From the NCBI GenBank assembly GCA_030374735.1, contig JASCIV010000098.1, forward strand, positions 1 through 47,832: a DNA stretch of 47,832 bases, written 5' to 3'. The position numbers and the translations under genes are program-made. Shown one piece after another: positions 41,956 through 47,832 of this stretch. The notes below the pieces were generated by a model. That model was not told where the DNA came from, ran no database searches, and saw only the letters and a list, made by a program, of their open reading frames with translations. How positions within the stretch are numbered: the first letter of the stretch is position 1; each line of letters begins with the position of its first letter. Source of the DNA: Gracilaria caudata (lineage: Eukaryota; Rhodophyta; Florideophyceae; Gracilariales; Gracilariaceae).

Positions 41956-42178
41956 ACGATAACTTATGCCGGTGTAGCCCCGTACTGCTGTACTGTAGCC
42001 CATATTATTTCTACGGAGAAACACGTGCAATGGCAACAGGGCGCGTGCTTTCTCGTAATACCAGACGATAACATGAAGTTACATTAATAGCAGCGGGTCC
42101 ATTATTGCCATCGTCCGTGCCTTGAGCCTCTCTTCACTGCCCTGAACTCTGTGGTGCGAAGGCGCACAACTAGCTAGA
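41539..42178. promoter_or_regulatory. Divergent promoter region of the unit 3 A/B pair
   Basis: This is the 640-bp region between the A and B starts. It holds a decayed match to the possible upstream exon of unit 2 (for example TTTCTCCGTA near 42018 on the minus strand) and a conserved AAACGTAAGAGCTT at about 41623-41637 (minus strand), also found at 32739-32752. A (GA)14 microsatellite sits within it. Confidence 0.45.
41924..41952 (+). repeat. (GA)n microsatellite
   Basis: About 14 GA units lie in the divergent promoter of the unit 3 A/B pair. There is no equivalent in unit 2. Confidence 0.95.
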
Positions 42179-43621
42179 ATGCTAGATGTACCGCTTGAAA
42201 CTGGTGTTATCGCTGCGTTTCTGTTTCTAATTTTCGAACTTGTTGTGTTCCCTGCGCTCATATACTCCACATCTACCATTGCATCTGTGCATCTATATCA
42301 TCGCGCGAAAAAGGGCGATGAAGTACGAGTTGATACTTTGAAGTTTCCGTATTGGAATGAGGGTCTTCTTCACCGTCAACGCACACATGTATTTCTGCTT
42401 TTGTTTCGAATGGTCGCCATTGCTATCCCGGTTTATTTGGACACGAGACTTGAGGCTCGTCGCGGTGTTGTGCGTAACACTTACCGGCATGCATTTGCAG
42501 TGGTACCAAAGCAAGATTGGCTTTCGTACGAAAACAAGCTCAATGAACGCATCACAGACTTGAACGAGCAGACCAAAGTCGTGTACGATCGATGTACAAA
42601 GGTAGATGCAGATGGATGGCGCAAAGCGTCTCTTGCCAACGTTTCGTTTCACAGAAACGGTCGTCAGAGAGTACACTGTATCCCGGGCACTGAAAAGCGA
42701 GTGTTTCGAAGCGTTGGCAACGAAGATGCACTACGTAACTATTCAAAGTACGAGAAGGAAGTTGTGTTGAAACTTTCGTGGCTTGAAGGACCACTTGAAG
42801 CATTTCCGAACAGTTCCTTTTCTCGATTTGGTTCCCTCGAAGTTTCTCACACAATCCACTACTATCTGATAACAAATTGGACGGTGGTAGGTGAAAGTGG
42901 GTTTCACTGTTTCCCAAAGACCACCATCATGTGGAAATTCCCTGAACATGAAATCAGCCCTTTCTTCTTTTGTCACGGCATAACAGGAACGAATGTCGAA
43001 TATTACTATGCCTACGAAGAGTTTTTGGAACCAGATGTATTAACTAGCAAAGCAGTCAAAGAATTGCTAACGAGCAAAACGGGAATACTGAAAACGTCCT
43101 TGCGCTATGTGGAAACTCTGCAGTTTGAGAGCCATGTAATGATCAGTGCTGCACATATTTCAAACTCAGAACCGGAGCCGGAGTTGCGTTTCCGCAGTTC
43201 GCTTTGTGAAGAATGTGTACATCCGCTTGTCGCCCCTCGCTCACAGTTTTATTCTATTCTGGGCACACTTTTGTACACAAGAATGGATAACGCAAGTCTG
43301 CAAGTACCTGCCGATCAATTCAGTCGAACCGTTATCAGCAATCAATTATTGATTCTTGGTGCGCTTGAGGTTAGTGTTGTGTTGTTGTTTGCAGTTTTTG
43401 TGTGGCTTTACTTATGTTGGACCCGTAACGATGTTCAGAAGCCTAACACGCTTAATGGCCTTTCTGAGGTGTGGGCTGTTTCGAACGATAGTTCAAATTC
43501 CCCTAGAAAACGCGAGCGAAGACGCATCACGCTGAGGATGAGAAAGGGCGCACAGGGCGAACATCAAAACAACTTCGTGCCTTTGGGAATGACAGCCGGC
43601 TGTGTGGGAGATGACGACTAA
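42179..43621 (+). CDS. Membrane gene B, unit 3: intact three-helix glycoprotein-like protein
   Basis: This 480-residue protein has helix 1 (9-31), a basic loop with FPYWNEGLLHRQRTH (56-70), helix 2 (about 70-88), a long region (90-388) with glycosylation sites and paired cysteines, helix 3 (390-414) and a basic tail with PNTLNGLSEVWA (422-433) and RRRITLRMRK (447-456). The family signature shared with A is C-x-x-x-DA(D/E)GW...ANV(S/T) at about 139-156. The large domain should face the lumen or outside, and the tail the cytosol. It is a full version of the frameshifted unit 2 copy. I do not recognise the family. A receptor, adhesion or sensor role would be a guess from topology alone. Confidence 0.88.
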   Translation: MLDVPLETGVIAAFLFLIFELVVFPALIYSTSTIASVHLYHRAKKGDEVRVDTLKFPYWNEGLLHRQRTHVFLLLFRMVAIAIPVYLDTRLEARRGVVRNTYRHAFAVVPKQDWLSYENKLNERITDLNEQTKVVYDRCTKVDADGWRKASLANVSFHRNGRQRVHCIPGTEKRVFRSVGNEDALRNYSKYEKEVVLKLSWLEGPLEAFPNSSFSRFGSLEVSHTIHYYLITNWTVVGESGFHCFPKTTIMWKFPEHEISPFFFCHGITGTNVEYYYAYEEFLEPDVLTSKAVKELLTSKTGILKTSLRYVETLQFESHVMISAAHISNSEPEPELRFRSSLCEECVHPLVAPRSQFYSILGTLLYTRMDNASLQVPADQFSRTVISNQLLILGALEVSVVLLFAVFVWLYLCWTRNDVQKPNTLNGLSEVWAVSNDSSNSPRKRERRRITLRMRKGAQGEHQNNFVPLGMTAGCVGDDD

Positions 43622-45042
43622 CACACTGTGGTGCACATCTGCAGAACAAAAAAAAAAGATAGAAGCGTTCTACGAAGGTTGGTGAGCTCTTCTGATGCCT
43701 GTCCTTTGGATTGGAGGGGTAGATGATCCCATCTGCAATCAGCAAAACTGAGACCACCAAAACTGGTCCAAGTCCAGAGACACCGAATCACCTCGCTGAC
43801 CCGCGTCAGCTGCACAACGGGGTCAACGCTTCACCAGTGGTCTAGGTTATGGGCCCAGCTGCGTGCTCGGAAAAGATCGAAGTAGTCATTGGCGCCTCAG
43901 ACGTCTTTTCTTATCTCTGCGTCCCAAATCGCCGGGTTAACCCCCGTTGGCATATATAAGATTCTCTGCTTGAATGAGAGCAATTCTCAAAACGCTAAGG
44001 TTTATCCTTTGGAGAATCCCGGCCTTGGCAATTATTCGGCACGCAATCCAACCCATAATCAATCTCACGCGTAAAAAAATCGCAGTATAATCCAACGTCT
44101 CTTTTTTGTAGGCACACTTGTTCAGTTCCCATGTTGCCTATCGTCGTACAAGGAAGAAGAATGCTTCCAGGAATCAATAATCCGTTCGATCTCGCATGGT
44201 GGTCTGTACCATCAAAAAAATTTGTGCGCCACCCACCAACTTGCAGGTTGTGAAAACTCTATCACGTACTCGCCATCGTGGGATAATGCTTGCAATCTAT
44301 GGCATATTGTTCTGGTAGAGGTTCCATAGAATCGGATTGCACGTTATTTTGTTGATTAGACAGTACATGGCCTTCATAAAGTATCCAGCCAACCTACAAA
44401 AGCTCAAGTTGTACAAGTCTTCGTTCTCGACATTGCACCCTTTTCAAACTCTCGTCTTCTTCATTACCAATTGCAATATGAAGCTCCCAATTTGTTTTGT
44501 CGGAACGTGTGCGTTTTGCTAAGTCCCCCAGCGACTAATAGTAGTAATTACCATTACGGTAGAGGTAAATGTTACGACACAAACCGCAACCCTAGGGTCG
44601 TACAATAATGTTGTGACTTCGTGTGATAGTATTCTTGATACCGGGCAGAGATCCTTCGGCATCCAAGCGAATGAAGTTTCAAATGCCTTCAGAGCATTCT
44701 GCCCAATGGTATTGTCTACCATGCTTTGAAAGTAAATTGGTTACCCCTATACCGAATTCCATATCTTGTGCTTGGGATCAAGAAAGAACCTGCGATAAGT
44801 AGTAATTGAACTATTGCACCCGTAAATGAGAGAGAGAAGAAAGAAAGATGCTCTCTCTTTAATCTTCTCTTTGAAAACGTTTACCGTGGGATCCACCCGG
44901 TTCACATTACCAACGCTCGACATGATGGTATGAAGTACATCGCAAGAGAAGCACCAGTCCAAACGGAATCGGCAACAAAAGCATCAACAACTTGGAAGAC
45001 TCCCCAACCCAAAAATTGTAAGTAACGTATATTTTCACCGAA
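43622..45042. repeat. Array unit 3, flank between gene B and R copy 5
   Basis: No gene is seen. From about 43865 it is related to the unit 1 and unit 2 flanks (GCTCGGAAAAGATCGAAGTA; TCTGCGTCCCAAATCG; GCCCAATGGTATTG near 44701; AAAGCATCAACAACTTGGA at 44978-44996). An A run of eleven lies at 43648-43658, just past the gene B stop. Confidence 0.6.
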
Positions 45043-46930
45043 CAAAAGGTCTGGGGGCGTCAATCCCCAGCCTTCTTCGGCCCCAGAGGAGGTGCCGCCC
45101 CTGGGTGCCAGGACCAGGGATCCTACCCCCCGACCCTCATCCGGACCCGGGGAGGGCTTCACAGACGGTCCACCACCACTTCGCCCCAGGTTTCGCGACT
45201 GCTCAACCCCGGCCCAGGTCCAGGCTTCTGTACCCACCCCTGTCCCACATTGACCATTGAATTTCGTCCCAGTTTTCCATTGTTGGGGTTCGATTCCGTA
45301 GTCTCTGTCATTCTTCTTGACAGTTCTTCCACTGGGCCGGGACATCACCCCCGGCCCGACATCTGAACGCTCCGAACAACAATTTAAAGGATAAAAGTTG
45401 TGTAATTGTAGCGCATGTTCAATTTGTTTCCCGAAATGTACAAAGGTAGAGGACGATGTATGCCTGTGTAACGCAAAGATAAATTGTTTGTAATTGAAGA
45501 GCTGTGAAGTTGAGAGTAGAATGAAGTTTGCTGTGTACCTAGTTTCGTACTTGAGGTTGCTTTTATAAACTTTTATGTCTCCCTTTATCTCTTTTACTTC
45601 TTCTTCAACGTGTTAAGCAGTGTTTTCCCAGTTCTAGTACTCGTGAACGAGTTGGTATGGTTCTAAATTACCAAATTTGTATTCGAAGAGATGTACGGGA
45701 AAGCGCAAAGACTTTAGCTTTACATGACTATGTGTAAATATTTTGAGATTTATTCTCATTTAACACTTTTTTCTATCTAATCAACTTCTTCAGAATGCGC
45801 TAAAAAGTTGTCGAGAAAGTAGTTGACACAGAGATCCAAAATATTATACTTGAGGATGGAACTCAATACATCATGAGCTCTGGTAGCGACGATAACCAGC
45901 CGCCAGTTTTTCCAGTGCTCCCAGGCCCATCCAGGGACTCTCGATGATGAAGGTATCGAAGAACATATGCGAAAGTACGACTTGTCCAACGTGTAAACTT
46001 CATGTAGCAATCCATCCATCCAATAAGTGATTGCCACCTCGCTTTACAGAAGCTACGATCTCCGCTCCAATCGCTGCTCAGCAAAGTCTCACTTCACGGG
46101 ACAGCCGCCAACAGCTGAGGCATGCCCATACCATTTGACCGCGGAGAGGACGAGAGGGGTAGAAGGACACTATCACACGAGAAAATGGTTCGCACAGCTA
46201 CAGCACGTTCGCATTATTGGAACTAATGCCACTGGGGTTGGACACAGTTATACAGTGTGGAGGTGGTTTATTCTCCACAGCTGATAACAGAACGACACCG
46301 AAAAAGCAGCCACCTAAACCCAAATCAAGGTTATTTCTACTCCTGAGTATGTCTTTGTGAAGCATTCATGGTTCAAAACAGTCGTCAATCCCCACTGCTC
46401 TCGCACGGCCTGTATTACTTAGCACCTTATCCGATATACCGGCAGCTAAAATCTCTGAGGTCTCCCCCATCCATTGCAATCCTTTCCTCTCCTTCACATA
46501 GTTTTCAGCAATACACAAAGAGCGTCATATAAACCACGTCCTACCTGATCGAGCACTTGTTGTCTTCATGATAGAGAGCACTACTCAATACAACAACGTA
46601 ATTCTCTTGGTGGGAGCGCAGGGATCGTGTGCTATGACTTGATCCGCGAACTTGTATGTTCCACTTCTTACTGATTACCCCGATCCCGCTCTCTTGTTGT
46701 CAGCTTTGTTCAGCGCCTTTGCGTTCCTCGTACCTTCTTTTGCACTACACTCATTTGCAATGCAACTCTGCACGCTCATCCAGAACTATCCCAAGCGCAC
46801 TTTGCCACCGATGATTTTTGTTCGTTCACCCTTTTTGCTCTTCGATTGCACCTCGTCTTTTATCTTCATGAGTTCATCCGCAGAGGAACACACCACGACA
46901 AGGCGCTCTGCACGTACGACGTTGCGACAT
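45043..46930 (+). repeat. R element copy 5, at the end of array unit 3
   Basis: It begins CAAAAGGTCTGGGGGCG. The B-box-like GGTTCGATTCC is at 45287-45297 and the hairpin GGGCCGGG...CCCGGCCC at 45334-45357. A long diverged tail shares patches with the other copies, such as GATGAAGGTATCGAAGAACA at 45947 and TTTGCAATGCAACTCTGCAC near 46754. The right end is approximate; no CCT2 relic follows it. Confidence 0.72.
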
Positions 46931-47720
46931 CATAGAGATCTTGGAAACATTCTTCCCACACAACCCTGATCCTATCGGCAATCTCAGACAAGAAGAACTA
47001 ACCCGTAACCCTATGGGTAATCTCTCCGAGGAAACCAGCGGAAAAAGCACGGACATACGAAGGCCTCCAGCCTCCAACGCCTCTATTACCTACCTCATCC
47101 TTTCGTTCCCCAATTGGAAACAATGACGACGGTAAGAGCGACAAGAAGATCGAAAAAGAGGCGATGAAGGCGACGAAGGCGACGAAGGTGAGGATGACAA
47201 CAAGGACGGAAAGAAAAAGCATTACGAGGACGATGACGATGACGAGAAAAGGACAGAGGGGAGATGAAAAGAAGTCATCTGGCCGAGTACTGCACGCGAA
47301 GAACTACGGTGATGATGGTAAGAAGGGCCAAAGCAGCACAGATTATCAACTGCACTGACAGAGTGAAAGATCAAGCCGCATGGCTTCTGTGCGTGCTAAT
47401 TCACCATTCGCAGAAGTGGTTGGTGTTATGACATGAAAGACCACAGCGCTTACTCCAGACAGTGCATGTGAACTCAATTTTGAATGCGTCGCATCAGGTG
47501 AGGCAATGTGTGTGAAGCGCAGCAAAAACATCAATGCGGTGGTGGTGTCCGCAAACAAACGCACGAACCTTACGAAAGGTGACCCGTCAGTATTGAGAGT
47601 GGAAGGGTTATGCTTGAGAGCAGGCTGAAGCATCACAGCGGATCGTATCATCACAAGAAACAAGCAATAAAACTTCAAACATATGAATGTGCACTAACTA
47701 CAGGTTGATGCCCTGCAAAG
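46931..47720. other. Purine-rich low-complexity stretch, no supported gene
   Basis: At 47125-47280 the plus strand is rich in GACGA, GAAGGCGAC and AAGAA. One frame reads a Gly/Asp/Glu/Lys-rich peptide (for example GDEGDEGDEGEDDNKDG). It is short and lacks a clear start, so I treat it as low-complexity DNA or, at best, an exon of a charged protein. Confidence 0.35.
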
Positions 47721-47832
47721 CAAAAGGTCTGGGGGCGTCAATCCCCAGCCTTCTTCGGCCCCAGAGGAGGTGCCGCCCCTGGGTGCCAGGACCAGGGATC
47801 CTACCCCCCGACCCTCATCCGGACCCGGGGAG
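47721..47832 (+). repeat. R element copy 6, cut by the window end
   Basis: The first 112 bases of the core (from CAAAAGGTCTGGGGGCG) are almost identical to copy 5. The window then ends at a point only about 9 bases short, in element coordinates, of where copy 1 starts. Confidence 0.9.

Noticed and set aside
45334..45370. R core as a Helitron, because CTGA follows the GC hairpin in two copies
   Set aside because: The CTRR-like end is absent or displaced in the other copies, and similarity continues well past it.
47125..47340. Gene for a charged Asp/Glu/Lys-rich protein
   Set aside because: It is a simple-sequence stretch with no clear start, stop or splice support.

Overview
The window is nuclear DNA of an intron-poor photosynthetic eukaryote, most likely a unicellular red alga or a close relative. 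The sequence shows eukaryotic-only genes (CCT2, Misato, MAK16, a UBXN7-like protein, PP2A methylesterase), nearly all as single uninterrupted reading frames. It also shows three proteins with plastid-type presequences that lack an ER signal peptide and so fit a primary plastid. The lineage is an inference: no rRNA, tRNA or organelle marker is visible to confirm it.

Positions 1-12,000 are gene-sparse. A dispersed element called R here opens the window. It is followed by an orphan coding fragment, a Misato/DML1 gene, a spliced gene for a small basic two-helix membrane protein, and a plastid histidine-phosphatase-fold protein with a Tat-like signal and no catalytic histidines. An inverted R copy follows.

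Positions 12,000-26,300 form a compact, GC-richer housekeeping block. It holds DBP6/DDX51-like helicase and MAK16 (convergent pre-60S factors), a small secreted orphan, an F-box/LRR protein, a zinc-ribbon plus RRM plastid RNA-binding protein divergent from a plastid tRNA adenosine deaminase, a UBXN7-like p97 adaptor, PPME1 and CCT2. A ten-N assembly gap flanked by G runs lies at about 15,290.

Positions 25,460-46,930 are a segmental array of three related units. The ancestral unit reads: 5' half of CCT2, CCT2 upstream DNA, a spacer (X), membrane gene A (minus), membrane gene B (plus), a flank, then R. Unit 1 keeps the functional CCT2 but has lost A and B. Units 2 and 3 keep A and B but carry CCT2 pseudogenes truncated at the same codon and sharing the same internal deletion. 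A and B are divergently transcribed paralogues of a three-helix glycoprotein-like family that I do not recognise. This is the best candidate for something undescribed in the window.

The window starts and ends inside the conserved core of R, so it may be a contig broken at repeats. I saw no convincing tRNA, rRNA, snoRNA, CRISPR array or autonomous transposon gene.
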